Source: an uncultured Ignavibacteriota bacterium (GTDB lineage Bacteria; Bacteroidota; Ignavibacteria; Tepidaquicellales; Tepidaquicellaceae). Taken from it: a stretch of 22,920 nt of DNA. Made by a program: the position numbers and the translations under genes. The notes beneath the pieces were generated by a model. It was not told where the DNA came from. It worked only from the letters and a program-made list of their open reading frames with translations, and ran no database searches. Below, one piece after another: positions 14,906 through 22,387 of the stretch. The stretch's first letter is position 1. The number at the start of each line of letters is the position of its first letter. The stretch covers positions 1 to 22,920 of the forward strand of contig CALGOI010000183.1 of assembly GCA_937959065.1 (NCBI GenBank), in the 5' to 3' direction.

Positions 14906-15541
14906 TTATATTGAGGCTTTTTTTATCTCCTTCTTATATTCTTTCTTGAACTTCTTTCCTATCTTCGTCAGCACATACATACCTTCCTTCTTGGAATTCA
15001 ATAACTCTATATATCCCATATCCTTCAATATTTTGCTGTCCCTGGCAAATGTCGCCCTGGAAATATTAAACCCATCCTTAAATACATTCGAATTCACCTC
15101 CCCATTCTCAAAGAATATCCCCATCATATTGGATAACCTATCATATACCGGATTGAGATATTTCCCTCCGGTTACTTCCCTCATTTTTTCCTTTAATATT
15201 GCAATATGTTTCTCATTCTTGGGTTTAACAACTTCTCTCTCTTCGACTCCCTCTCCTGAACGGTTTTTTTGTAACGTATCGATGATTGATTTCAAATAAT
15301 CAATGTTTTTCTCTAATTCTTTATTCTTCTTCTTTAATCCCTCCCTTTTGTCTGTAAGATCGTCATTTTTCATCATTAGATCCTGAACTTTGAGGCTGAG
15401 GTTATGGAAATTTTTCTCTTTCGATTCTAATTCATACTTTATTGCTTCATTCTGCTTTTTTAATGTATCAATCTCTCTGAGGAGTTTACCATTGAATCTC
15501 TTTAAATTATCATTTAATTCCTTTAATGCATCATTATCCAT
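14906..15541 (-). CDS. Coiled-coil protein with C-terminal winged-helix-like domain
   Basis: A 211-residue protein that I do not recognise by name. Residues of about 3-95 are a long, Lys/Glu/Leu-rich coiled coil. A short acidic linker ('SGEGVEEREVV') follows, then a globular domain (about 110-205) where 'YDRLSNMMGIFF', 'ISRATFARDSKILKDMGYIEL' and 'GMYVLTKIGKKF' look like the helix-turn-helix and wing of a winged-helix DNA-binding fold. A basic tail ends the protein. The architecture suggests a dimeric or oligomeric DNA-binding protein; this is inference. I prefer the ATG at 15541 over an in-frame TTG at 15547. Upstream are two REP-like palindromes. Confidence 0.65.
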   Translation of the reverse strand: MDNDALKELNDNLKRFNGKLLREIDTLKKQNEAIKYELESKEKNFHNLSLKVQDLMMKNDDLTDKREGLKKKNKELEKNIDYLKSIIDTLQKNRSGEGVEEREVVKPKNEKHIAILKEKMREVTGGKYLNPVYDRLSNMMGIFFENGEVNSNVFKDGFNISRATFARDSKILKDMGYIELLNSKKEGMYVLTKIGKKFKKEYKKEIKKASI

Positions 15542-15594
15542 ATTCAAAAATAAACCATTTTCCCCAAAAAGTAAAGAAGAAACTATAAAGACCT

Positions 15595-15620
15595 GTTTCC
15601 CAAGCCCCAGCTTGGGAAAC
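15595..15620. repeat. REP-like palindrome 1
   Basis: GTTTCCCAAGC (15595-15605) is the exact reverse complement of GCTTGGGAAAC (15610-15620), with the spacer CCCA. It has the same design (11-base arms with a TTCCCAA core, 4-base loop) as the palindrome at 15708-15733. Confidence 0.85.
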
Positions 15621-15707
15621 CCTCACATGCAAACCCAATAACATCCGTAGGAAGTTCAACTTTTTCGGCATTAGCAAAGAAATTTGAATTACTTTTCCAC
15701 ACCCCCT

Positions 15708-15733
15708 CGTTCCCAAATTCCGATTTGGGAACG
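15708..15733. repeat. REP-like palindrome 2
   Basis: CGTTCCCAAAT (15708-15718) pairs exactly with ATTTGGGAACG (15723-15733), with the spacer TCCG. Palindromes 1 and 2 bracket about 87 bases, so the 139-bp unit 15595-15733 may be one composite element. Confidence 0.85.
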
Positions 15734-15780
15734 CTTTTTAAACTCAATTTCCCTATCTTTATCCCCTATCCTTACAAAAT

Positions 15781-16296
15781 ATGAAACGGATCCTGATAAT
15801 AGGCAATAGTGGCGGAGGTAAATCCACTATGGCAGCAAAAATGGCTGAAATCCTCGACCTCCCACTCGTCCACCTCGACACCCACTTTTGGCGGCCCGGA
15901 TGGATTGAAACCCCTGACTCGGAGTGGCAGGAGATCGTCAAATCACTTATTTCCCGTGACGAATGGATCATGGACGGAAATTTCAGCGGGACTCTCAGCA
16001 TCCGAGCGGAAAGAGCCGATACAATAATATTCCTCGATTTGCCGCGGAATGTAAATATGAAAGGAATTTTCCGCAGGGTAATCAAATACTATGGCAAAAC
16101 CCGTCCCGACCTCCCCGACGGATGCCCCGAAAAATTCGACTGGGTTTTCACCAAATGGGTATGGAATTTCCATAATAACTCCCGCCCGAAAGTTCTGGAA
16201 ATACTCGAACCCTTCCGCTCCTCTAAAAACATTATCACACTTAAATCAAGAAAAGAAGTGAACAACTTCATCGATCGACTAATTAATGATCTATAA
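15781..16296 (+). CDS. P-loop adenylate-kinase-like / topology-modulation-like ATPase
   Basis: A 171-residue P-loop protein. The Walker A motif is 'GNSGGGKST' at residues 8-16. It continues with 'LVHLDTHFWRPGW' and 'WIMDGNFSGTLSIRAERADTIIFLDLPR', which matches the small AAA_18/adenylate-kinase-like family often annotated as 'DNA topology modulation protein' (FlaR-like). That family name is historical and the true substrate is unknown; nucleotide or small-molecule kinase activity is plausible. The ATG has no clear Shine-Dalgarno sequence. The gene is more GC-rich than the flanking intergenic DNA and lies between REP-like palindromes at 15708 and 16366, which may hint at insertion or simply chance spacing. 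Confidence 0.85.
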   Translation: MKRILIIGNSGGGKSTMAAKMAEILDLPLVHLDTHFWRPGWIETPDSEWQEIVKSLISRDEWIMDGNFSGTLSIRAERADTIIFLDLPRNVNMKGIFRRVIKYYGKTRPDLPDGCPEKFDWVFTKWVWNFHNNSRPKVLEILEPFRSSKNIITLKSRKEVNNFIDRLINDL

Positions 16297-16701
16297 CATA
16301 CGAAGGATGTTAATTTCAGCATTATAAAATTGCCGTTTTCAATGAACAGCCACGAGTTGCCTCCTCGTTCCCAAATTCCGATTTGGCGACACAACAAACT
16401 CCTTTAACGAGAATTATACCGGAAAATTAACCCCTCACATTACAATACTTATTTCATAAAAAAGTTATATGCGCATATGACCCTTTTCTGTTTGATTCTT
16501 ACTTGCCTTTCCATTATTTTAATGTATTAGTTTATTTCTGCCACTTTATGATAAAGAGAAGAAAAAAATCAAAATCTATTATACTGTTAATAACTTCTTG
16601 AAAAAACATTCTTGCTTTTCTGACTAATACAAAATTTTTTATAACGATAAGTAAAAACAACTAAATTAATTTCTTTAATTCTACTTTAAAATATAACGTT
16701 C
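16297..16701. other. 405-bp AT-rich intergenic region with a degraded palindrome
   Basis: No ORF of any credible coding character was found here on either strand. The only recognisable structure is the broken REP-like copy at 16366-16386. The stretch from about 16400 to 16701 is very AT-rich. It should contain the promoter of the hydrolase gene at 16702, but no full TTG/TAnnTTTG match with proper spacing stood out, and no terminator hairpin for the P-loop gene was seen. Confidence 0.6.
16366..16386. repeat. REP-like palindrome 3, right arm degraded
   Basis: The left arm CGTTCCCAAAT (16366-16376) and spacer TCCG are identical to palindrome 2, as are the preceding CTC... bases. The right arm keeps only ATTTGG before diverging (CGACA in place of GAACG). 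It cannot form the full hairpin, so it is probably a decayed or truncated copy. Confidence 0.8.
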
Positions 16702-17388
16702 ATGAGCAACCTCCTAATACTCCACGGCGCTATCGGCTCCGTTAAGCAATTTACTCACCTGATAAAATTCCTGGAAAGCGATTATAACGTGTACGCGCTG
16801 GACTTCTCCGGGCACGGTGGCAGCGCGATTCCGGACGACCACTTCTCCATCGAGATGTTCGCCAATGACGTACTGGAGTGGATGGACCAGAAGTCATTCG
16901 ATAAGATAGATATCTTCGGATACAGCATGGGCGGATACGTCGGGCTATTCCTTGCTCGCTTTTACCCTGAAAAGATCGGCAAAGTTTTTACGCTTGCTAC
17001 TAAATTCCACTGGCATGAAGAAACCGCTCAGCGCGAAGCTTCAATGCTTGACCCGGACTCGATTACTGAAAAGCTCCCGGCTTTCGCGGAGGAACTTAAA
17101 CACCGCCACTCTCCCGCAGACTGGCGCGTTGTCATGCAAAAAACCGCGGAGATGATGATCGCACTCGGACACAATAATACACTGAAAGATGCTGATTATC
17201 AGAAGATAGAAAATGAAGTCCTCGTTGGAGTAGGGGACAGGGACAAAATGGTCTCGGTCGAAGAAACTGTCGGCGTTTTTCGTAAGCTCCCTAACGGCCG
17301 TCTCCTGGTATTACCCAATACCCCGCATCCAATTGAGAAAGTAGAGGGTGACCGCCTCATCCACGAAATAAAAGACTTCTTTAAATAA
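16702..17388 (+). CDS. Alpha/beta hydrolase
   Basis: A 228-residue serine hydrolase of the alpha/beta fold. The oxyanion-hole strand is 'LLILHGAIGS'. The nucleophile elbow is 'GYSMGG' with Ser75. The acid is likely Asp179 in 'GVGDRDKMV', and the catalytic His209 is in 'LPNTPHPIEKV', so the triad is complete and in order. The short cap is formed by 'HEETAQREASMLD' onwards. There is no signal peptide, so the enzyme is cytosolic. It resembles small esterases or MhpC/BioH-type hydrolases, but the substrate cannot be given. The flavodoxin-fold gene follows after 11 bases, so the two form a probable operon. Confidence 0.92.
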   Translation: MSNLLILHGAIGSVKQFTHLIKFLESDYNVYALDFSGHGGSAIPDDHFSIEMFANDVLEWMDQKSFDKIDIFGYSMGGYVGLFLARFYPEKIGKVFTLATKFHWHEETAQREASMLDPDSITEKLPAFAEELKHRHSPADWRVVMQKTAEMMIALGHNNTLKDADYQKIENEVLVGVGDRDKMVSVEETVGVFRKLPNGRLLVLPNTPHPIEKVEGDRLIHEIKDFFK

Positions 17389-17399
17389 CCAATGAAACT

Positions 17400-18050
17400 A
17401 TGTCCATAAAAGCACTATTCATAAATTGCACACTAAAATACTCTCCCGAGACCTCCAATACACACGCCCTTATGGAAAAAGTTGCCGGGCTGATGGAAGA
17501 CCTGGGAGCCGAAACCGAAATTATCCGCGCCACCGATTATAAGATCTACTACGGTATAACCTCCGAAAAAGTAAAAGACGACGACCAATGGCCTGAGATA
17601 TATGAAAAAATACTTGCCTCCGATATCGTAGTAATAGGAACTCCTATCTGGATGGGGGTACGCTCTTCCGTCTGTCAGCTGGTGATCGAAAGAATTGACG
17701 GTGGTATGGGAAACGTTAATGATACTAACGGACAATACCCTTATTATAATAAAGTCGCCGGTGTGATTGTAACAGGAAACGAAGACGGAGCGCATGATTG
17801 CGCATCCAATACACTATTTAATATGTCACACTTCGGGTTTACGATTCCGGCTAACTGCGACTGCTATTGGGTTGGTGATGCCGGTCCGGGTCCCAGCTAT
17901 ATCGAAGGAGGTGAGCGGCATCTTTATACTAACAAAACCGCCCGCTATATGGCGCATAATTGCGTCCGTATTGCAAAACTGCTTAAAGAAAATCCATATC
18001 CCATAAATATAAAACAGCTTACCGAAGAAGCTAAAAAAGAAAGTGACTAA
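17400..18050 (+). CDS. Flavodoxin-fold NAD(P)H-dependent oxidoreductase
   Basis: A 216-residue protein of the flavodoxin-like/FMN-dependent NADPH reductase group. 'ALFINCTLKYSPETSNTHALME' is the FMN-phosphate loop region. 'DIVVIGTPIWMGVRSSVCQLVIERID' is the second FMN-contacting loop (GTPIW), and 'VAGVIVTGNEDGAHDCASNTLF' the third. Such proteins reduce FMN-bound electrophiles such as quinones, but the substrate is not identifiable. It starts 11 bases after the hydrolase and ends just before a bidirectional terminator. It is somewhat longer than minimal flavodoxin reductases, with a C-terminal helical extension. Confidence 0.9.
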   Translation: MSIKALFINCTLKYSPETSNTHALMEKVAGLMEDLGAETEIIRATDYKIYYGITSEKVKDDDQWPEIYEKILASDIVVIGTPIWMGVRSSVCQLVIERIDGGMGNVNDTNGQYPYYNKVAGVIVTGNEDGAHDCASNTLFNMSHFGFTIPANCDCYWVGDAGPGPSYIEGGERHLYTNKTARYMAHNCVRIAKLLKENPYPINIKQLTEEAKKESD

Positions 18051-18056
18051 AATAAA

Positions 18057-18089
18057 AAATGCCCTCAGGATAGAATCCTTCGGGCATTT
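18057..18089. terminator. Bidirectional terminator between convergent genes
   Basis: AAATGCCC (18057-18064) pairs with GGGCATTT (18082-18089). Inside, AGGAT (18067-18071) pairs with ATCCT (18075-18079) around an AGA loop. A-rich and T-rich ends serve both directions, ending the hydrolase/reductase transcript and possibly the CsbD transcript. Confidence 0.8.
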
Positions 18090-18122
18090 GGGTCAAAGAT
18101 GGAGAAAATATTTATAGGGGGA

Positions 18123-18308
18123 TTACGATATGTCTAATCTTCTTTTAATTTCTTCTCTCGTCTTGCCGGTCTTTTCCTGCAGATATCCTACAAGCTGATC
18201 GGCTTTTCCTTCATATTCTTTTAGTTTATCATCGGTAATGCTTCCGTATAATTCTTTAGCTTTACCTTTTATCTGATTCCAGTTTCCTTTTACTTCTTCT
18301 TTGTTCAT
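18123..18308 (-). CDS. CsbD-family stress protein
   Basis: A 61-residue protein of the CsbD family, with 'MNKEEVKGNWNQIKGKAKEL' and 'DDKLKEYEGKADQLVGYLQE' as the two conserved halves. CsbD proteins are small, hydrophilic and stress-induced (a sigma-B target in Bacillus); their molecular function is not known. I place the start at the ATG at 18308 because AAGGAG lies 7 bases upstream (18321-18316). The frame stays open to 18347, but the extra 13 residues have no family resemblance. It follows the DJ-1/PfpI gene on the same strand by 74 bases, a plausible shared transcript. Confidence 0.92.
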   Translation of the reverse strand: MNKEEVKGNWNQIKGKAKELYGSITDDKLKEYEGKADQLVGYLQEKTGKTREEIKRRLDIS

Positions 18309-18382
18309 TTTGGTTCTCCTTAAGTTTGAGTTTGCTTGTGTTTCCATTAATATAAGGGGTACTACGTTATTGGTCGAGGGTG

Positions 18383-18952
18383 TTATACCGTCTTTTGATC
18401 TTCATGAACACCCTCTGCGTATTCTTCTACTAGCTTCCGGTTGAATGCCGGTATGTCATCGGGTTTTCTACTGGTTACCAGTCCTTCATCGACAACTACC
18501 TCTTCATCTACCCATTTTGCGCCGGCATTTTCCAGGTCTGTCTTAATAGAAGGATATGATGTAACCTTTCGTCCTTCTAACGCGCCTGTCTCTATTAAAA
18601 TCCAAGGCCCGTGGCATATTGCACCTATCGGTTTTCCATCCTTAAAGAAAGATTTGACAAATTCTACTGCCTTTTCGTTCTTTCTCAGCCTATCCGGGTT
18701 CATAACTCCACCCGGAAGTAATAATCCGTTGTAATCGCTCGCTAACGCAGAATCTACTTTCTTATCAATCTTATATTCAGAGCCCCAGTTGTCTTTGTTC
18801 CACGATTTAACATTATCGGTATCTTCAGTTGAAATCACTTCTGTTTTACCACCTGCGTCTTCTATTGCTCTCCTGGGTTCTGTAAATTCTACTTCTTCAA
18901 ATCCATGTGCTACAAGTATTGCTATTTTCTTTTCATCTAATCTGTTAGTCAT
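18383..18952 (-). CDS. DJ-1/PfpI-family protein (class I glutamine-amidotransferase-like)
   Basis: A 189-residue DJ-1/PfpI protein. The nucleophile elbow is 'GAICHGPWILIE' with Cys113 and the adjacent His114. The partner glutamate lies in 'HGFEEVEF' (19-20), and 'LLLPGGVMNPDRLR' is the conserved glycine turn. The closest named relatives are the YfkM/YhbO type of stress proteins, reported to act as deglycases or glyoxalases or as chaperones; these activities are disputed, so I assign none. An AAAGGAT ribosome-binding site precedes the ATG. The CsbD gene downstream fits a general-stress pair. Confidence 0.92.
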   Translation of the reverse strand: MTNRLDEKKIAILVAHGFEEVEFTEPRRAIEDAGGKTEVISTEDTDNVKSWNKDNWGSEYKIDKKVDSALASDYNGLLLPGGVMNPDRLRKNEKAVEFVKSFFKDGKPIGAICHGPWILIETGALEGRKVTSYPSIKTDLENAGAKWVDEEVVVDEGLVTSRKPDDIPAFNRKLVEEYAEGVHEDQKTV

Positions 18953-19169
18953 TTTTAATCCTTTCTATTTTACAATTTCTAATCCAGTTCTGCATTATAT
19001 TATCACAATCCCCGTGCCATAAAAATGTTTTATCCCCGTTGCTGATATCCTTGTCAATAAAGGGTTTCGGGTATAGAGACTTTTTTGAAAAAGAATGATT
19101 TCACTTTATGTGACTTATGTGAGAATTTGTGTATTCCTTATGTCACAATTCTATAATTTCTCCCGGGGT
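18953..19169. other. Divergent intergenic region with repeated ATGTSAS boxes
   Basis: This gap separates the DJ-1 gene and the DUF3078 gene. Around 19108-19147 the sequence contains ATGTGAC, ATGTGAG and ATGTCAC within about 40 bases, partly as an imperfect inverted repeat. It could be a regulatory site for one of the divergent genes, but no known consensus is matched. Part of it lies in the open frame upstream of the DUF3078 start that I regard as non-coding. Confidence 0.35.
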
Positions 19170-19200
19170 TTGGTGTTCTTTACCTTTTCCGTTATATTTA
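19170..19200 (+). promoter_or_regulatory. Promoter of the DUF3078 gene
   Basis: TTG (19170-19172), 20 bases, then TATATTTA (19193-19200) matches TAnnTTTG at seven of eight positions. Transcription would begin near 19207, inside the longer open frame but upstream of the ATG at 19233, which supports that ATG as the real start. Confidence 0.55.
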
Positions 19201-19232
19201 TTGATGACCCGGTAAACCAAATCTTTACAAAA

Positions 19233-20081
19233 ATGAAAATAATTCTACTTTTTACTCTGTTATTATGCTTTTTTTCACGTGAACTCTTTTCTCAAACCGA
19301 TTCCACTTACAAGGAAGGCTGGAATCCGTCCGGCGTGTTATCACTTAATATCAGCCAGGTAGCTTTTAAAGACTGGTCTCTCGGAGGAGAAAATTCATAT
19401 GCTCTTACATCCATTAATGATTTCAAAGGCGCATATAAGCAAAAAAAAGTTCTCTGGAAAAACAACCTTAAGATTACTCTTGGTCAAACTAAAATTGGAG
19501 ACAACGACCTCCAGAGCAGCGACAACGAGCTTTTCTTTGAAAGCATCTTCTCTTATGATATAGGATGGGTAGTAGACCCTTACGGGGCAATTACCTTCAA
19601 TACAGTACTATTAAACGGTTATAATTACGATTCCGTCCCGGCAGTGCAGACCTCTGCATTTCTCGACCCCGGATACCTTGTTGAAAGTTTCGGGTTCACA
19701 TACGAGCGGACTAAGAATTTCAATACACGTCTGGGTATAGCTTTCAAGGAAACATTTACCAATACCTTCACTCAATACACCGATGACCCGTTAACATCAG
19801 GTACAGTCGAAACATTCAAATTCGAAACCGGTATAGAATCTGTTACAAATGTGAATTGGAATTTCTACGAAAATCTCTCATATTCCAGCAAACTAAGTCT
19901 ATTCTCTGCCTTTGATCAGCTTAATGTGTGGGATGTTGCTTGGGATAACACAATGACTGGTAAAATCAACGATTTCGTTAATGCCAGCCTGAGTTTTAAA
20001 CTCGTATATGATGTTGACCAATCTTTACGAACCCAGCTAAAAGAATCTTTACAGATTGGTTTTACATACACTTTATTTTAA
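19233..20081 (+). CDS. DUF3078 secreted/outer-membrane protein
   Basis: A 282-residue protein. The start at 19233 gives a clear signal peptide ending 'SRELFSQTD'; the open frame extends upstream to 19095 but lacks a signal and covers a promoter. 'GWNPSGVLSLNISQVAFKDWSLGGENSYAL' and the many alternating polar/hydrophobic strands ('WKNNLKITLGQ', 'LSLFSAFDQL', 'ASLSFKLVYD') fit the DUF3078 family of Bacteroidota, a probable beta-barrel of the outer membrane. The final residues 'QIGFTYTLF' end in an aromatic, as outer-membrane beta-barrels do. Function is unknown. Confidence 0.87.
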   Translation: MKIILLFTLLLCFFSRELFSQTDSTYKEGWNPSGVLSLNISQVAFKDWSLGGENSYALTSINDFKGAYKQKKVLWKNNLKITLGQTKIGDNDLQSSDNELFFESIFSYDIGWVVDPYGAITFNTVLLNGYNYDSVPAVQTSAFLDPGYLVESFGFTYERTKNFNTRLGIAFKETFTNTFTQYTDDPLTSGTVETFKFETGIESVTNVNWNFYENLSYSSKLSLFSAFDQLNVWDVAWDNTMTGKINDFVNASLSFKLVYDVDQSLRTQLKESLQIGFTYTLF

Positions 20082-20125
20082 AAAAACACTATTATTGTAG
20101 TTTTAGGGGCTAAATTAACTATTTC

Positions 20126-21250
20126 ATGAACGAACTACAATTTTTTCTAAACCACAATGCAGGAGATCTCTCAGACGAGATTACTAAGTATAAGGGGGTT
20201 TTTGATAACATTGAGGTCATCAATTTTCACAGGTCTTTCCCGGGGTATATGCCTACACCAGTTTATTCTCTCGCCGGTGCTGCTAAAACAATAGGTATCT
20301 CACAGCTGTTTGTAAAACATGAAGCAGAACGTCTTGGATTAAAAGCTTTCAAAGTTCTAGGAGCATCATATGCTATGAGTAAGCTCGCGGGACCAAACGA
20401 TAACGTTACTTTCTGCACTGCAACAGATGGAAACCACGGCAGAGCTGTCGCATGGGCGGCTGCTAAAATGGGTAAGCAGGCAAAGATCTTTGTTCCACGC
20501 GATACTGTCGAAGCCCGGATAAGCTACATTGAACGTGAAGGTGCAGAGGTCTTCGTTATAGACGGTGATTATGACCTCACTGTTAAGATAGCCCGACAGC
20601 AAGCTGAAAAAAACAACTGGGTGCTAGTTCAAGACTCGTCATGGGAAGGATATACCGAAATCCCAAAAAATATTATGGCAGGTTACACAACAATATTAAA
20701 AGAGCTCGAAGACGGCATAAACACTCCGGGCAAACCCGCCGTCGATATCGTAGTATTACAGTCAGGAGTTGGGAGCTGGGCTGCCTCTGCTGTCTGGTAC
20801 TATTATAACCGGTACAATAATAACCGGCCTAAAATTATTAATGTCGAACCCTCTGAAGCGGACTGCTGTCTTGAATCGATGATCCAGGGCAAACCGTCCA
20901 CAACCTTCGGCTCACAAAAAACAATGATGGCAGGACTCAACTGCGGTACGCCATCTCACCTCGCTATGGACATTCTCAAAAAAGGTGTCGACCTCTTTAT
21001 GACAATCCCCGATAGATATTCAGGGCACGGTATGAGAGAGTTTTACTTTACCGATGAAGACGAACCACAGATAATTTCAGGTGAATCCGGTGCTGCAGGA
21101 ATAGGAGGGCTTATTGCGCTCGCCAAAGAACCTGCTTTTGCTGAAGCAAAGGAGTTTATCGGACTCAACGCAAAGTCACGGGTTCTGGTATTTAATACCG
21201 AGGGTAATACTGACCCGGTTAACTTCGAACATATAATCCATGGAAATTAA
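20126..21250 (+). CDS. dpaL: Diaminopropionate ammonia-lyase (PLP-dependent)
   Basis: A 374-residue fold-type II PLP enzyme that matches diaminopropionate ammonia-lyase (YgeX, EC 4.3.1.15), which converts 2,3-diaminopropionate to pyruvate and two ammonia. The Schiff-base lysine is Lys76 in 'GLKAFKVLGASYA'. 'TATDGNHGRAVAWAA' contacts the cofactor ring, 'VVLQSGVGSWAAS' the phosphate, and 'ISGESGAAGIGGL' and 'VFNTEGNTDP' are family hallmarks. Length is slightly shorter than the E. coli enzyme (about 398). In E. coli the gene sits with other amino-acid and purine catabolism genes; here it is followed by a VOC-family gene after 15 bases, a different arrangement. Confidence 0.88.
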   Translation: MNELQFFLNHNAGDLSDEITKYKGVFDNIEVINFHRSFPGYMPTPVYSLAGAAKTIGISQLFVKHEAERLGLKAFKVLGASYAMSKLAGPNDNVTFCTATDGNHGRAVAWAAAKMGKQAKIFVPRDTVEARISYIEREGAEVFVIDGDYDLTVKIARQQAEKNNWVLVQDSSWEGYTEIPKNIMAGYTTILKELEDGINTPGKPAVDIVVLQSGVGSWAASAVWYYYNRYNNNRPKIINVEPSEADCCLESMIQGKPSTTFGSQKTMMAGLNCGTPSHLAMDILKKGVDLFMTIPDRYSGHGMREFYFTDEDEPQIISGESGAAGIGGLIALAKEPAFAEAKEFIGLNAKSRVLVFNTEGNTDPVNFEHIIHGN

Positions 21251-21265
21251 AGAAAATACCGCACA

Positions 21266-21631
21266 ATGGTTATAAAAATTAAACGCCTCGATCATATTCA
21301 GCTCTGCATCCCTCCAGGAAAGGAGTCTGAAGCGCGTAGCTTCTACGCAGGCGTACTCGAGCTCGAAGAGATCGAAAAGCCGGAAGCTTTAAAAAAGAAT
21401 GGGGGACTCTGGTTCCGTGCAGGGGACGTAGATCTCCACGTTGGAGTTGAAGAAGGGAGCCGCAAAACCAAAGCACATCCAGCCTTCGAAGTCCACCATA
21501 TTGATGAAGCACGTAACTACCTTGAACGAAATGGCATAGAAATTCACGATGAGATTCGAATTCCCGGTGTCAGTCGTTTCTCTTTCCGCGACCCGTTCGG
21601 TAATCGTATTGAATTCCTCGAAAAGCTATGA
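21266..21631 (+). CDS. VOC-superfamily (glyoxalase/bleomycin-resistance-like) protein
   Basis: A 121-residue single-domain VOC protein with two beta-alpha-beta-beta-beta modules. Candidate metal ligands are His10 ('LDHIQLCI'), His58 or His71 ('DLHVGV', 'KAHPAFEV') and Glu116 ('NRIEFLEKL'). 'FSFRDPFGNRIEF' is the typical C-terminal signature. The family covers glyoxalases, dioxygenases and drug-binding proteins, and the substrate cannot be told. It lies 15 bases downstream of the diaminopropionate ammonia-lyase and is probably co-transcribed with it. Confidence 0.9.
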   Translation: MVIKIKRLDHIQLCIPPGKESEARSFYAGVLELEEIEKPEALKKNGGLWFRAGDVDLHVGVEEGSRKTKAHPAFEVHHIDEARNYLERNGIEIHDEIRIPGVSRFSFRDPFGNRIEFLEKL

Positions 21632-21709
21632 AATAGTAACTTTCACCAAAAATGCGTAATTTTAGATTACTTCGGGGCTGATCTCTTTTCAAAATCAAAC
21701 ATTTACGCT

Positions 21710-21838
21710 ATGGCTGAAGAAAAAACATCGCAAAGCGGGTTTACAGGGAAACTCCTTATGGGAATCGTAATTCTTGCTACTCTGATCTCAGTCTTTTTCT
21801 TTGTTAGACTCATTATTGATTCCGCTTCATTTCGTTAA
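21710..21838 (+). CDS. Small single-pass membrane protein (42 residues)
   Basis: An ATG at 21710 opens a 42-codon frame ending TAA at 21836-21838. The N-terminal 12 residues ('MAEEKTSQSGFT') are polar. A hydrophobic helix follows (about 16-36, 'LLMGIVILATLISVFFF') and the tail is short. I do not recognise a family. It fills the gap between the VOC gene and the secreted protein and keeps coding-like composition, so I consider it a probable real gene. Many bacterial proteins of this size are regulators or subunits of membrane complexes, but no role can be assigned. Confidence 0.55.
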   Translation: MAEEKTSQSGFTGKLLMGIVILATLISVFFFVRLIIDSASFR

Positions 21839-21852
21839 AAAAATTCATTTTA

Positions 21853-22368
21853 ATGAAAAAGATTTTTGTTTTTCTACTGTTTTCACTGATACCGGCTGTT
21901 CCCTTCGCTCAATTCCCCACCGGATGGATCGGTTCATGGGAAGGTGACCTGATTATTCACAGCCAGCCCGGAGATAGAAACCAGGTTATCAAAATGAAGC
22001 TCGTCATACGGGAGTCCCCTCAGGTAGATGTCCATCACTGGGATATCTGGTACGATGACAATATCGGCGGTACATGGCGAAATTATAACCTCGTCGGAAA
22101 CAACTCCGAGTCGGGAATTTATAAAATGGATGAGTTGAACTCGATCACTCTGGATATGTTCTATTTTAACGACACCTTCTACAGTATGTATTCCATTGGG
22201 AAAGCTATCCTTACGGTAGAATATGCATTGAAAGACGAAAAGATCTATTTTGAGATAACCGCCGCCAATAACCAAGGGGAAATAACCGGCGGGGAAGGCG
22301 ATATGCCTGAAGTTACAAACTACCTCGTTCGGACAGTTCAAAAAGCAACTCTTACAAAAACTAACTAA
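21853..22368 (+). CDS. Secreted protein of unknown function
   Basis: A 171-residue protein with a signal peptide (about 1-19, 'PAVPFAQ') and then a beta-rich domain. 'GWIGSWEGDLIIH', 'IKMKLVIRES', 'GIYKMDELNSITLDMFYF' and 'SIGKAILTVEYALKDEKIYFEI' alternate in a way that suggests an up-and-down beta barrel, lipocalin/THAP4-like. I cannot name the family. Many lipocalin-like folds bind small hydrophobic molecules, but there is no ligand evidence here. It starts 14 bases after the stop of the small membrane protein and is followed after 19 bases by the HExxH lipoprotein, so these three are probably one transcript. Confidence 0.75.
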   Translation: MKKIFVFLLFSLIPAVPFAQFPTGWIGSWEGDLIIHSQPGDRNQVIKMKLVIRESPQVDVHHWDIWYDDNIGGTWRNYNLVGNNSESGIYKMDELNSITLDMFYFNDTFYSMYSIGKAILTVEYALKDEKIYFEITAANNQGEITGGEGDMPEVTNYLVRTVQKATLTKTN

Positions 22369-22387
22369 TAGCCAATTGTTTCACATA

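Noticed and set aside
15534..16397. Several minus-strand frames across the palindromes and the P-loop gene, and a frame rich in 'WERG/AWETG' peptides
   Set aside because: These are products of the palindromic DNA and of the strand opposite the P-loop gene, not genes; the repeated peptides simply reflect the repeats.
18309..18347. N-terminal extension of CsbD
   Set aside because: The extra 13 residues are upstream of a clear AAGGAG ribosome-binding site, so the shorter start is preferred.
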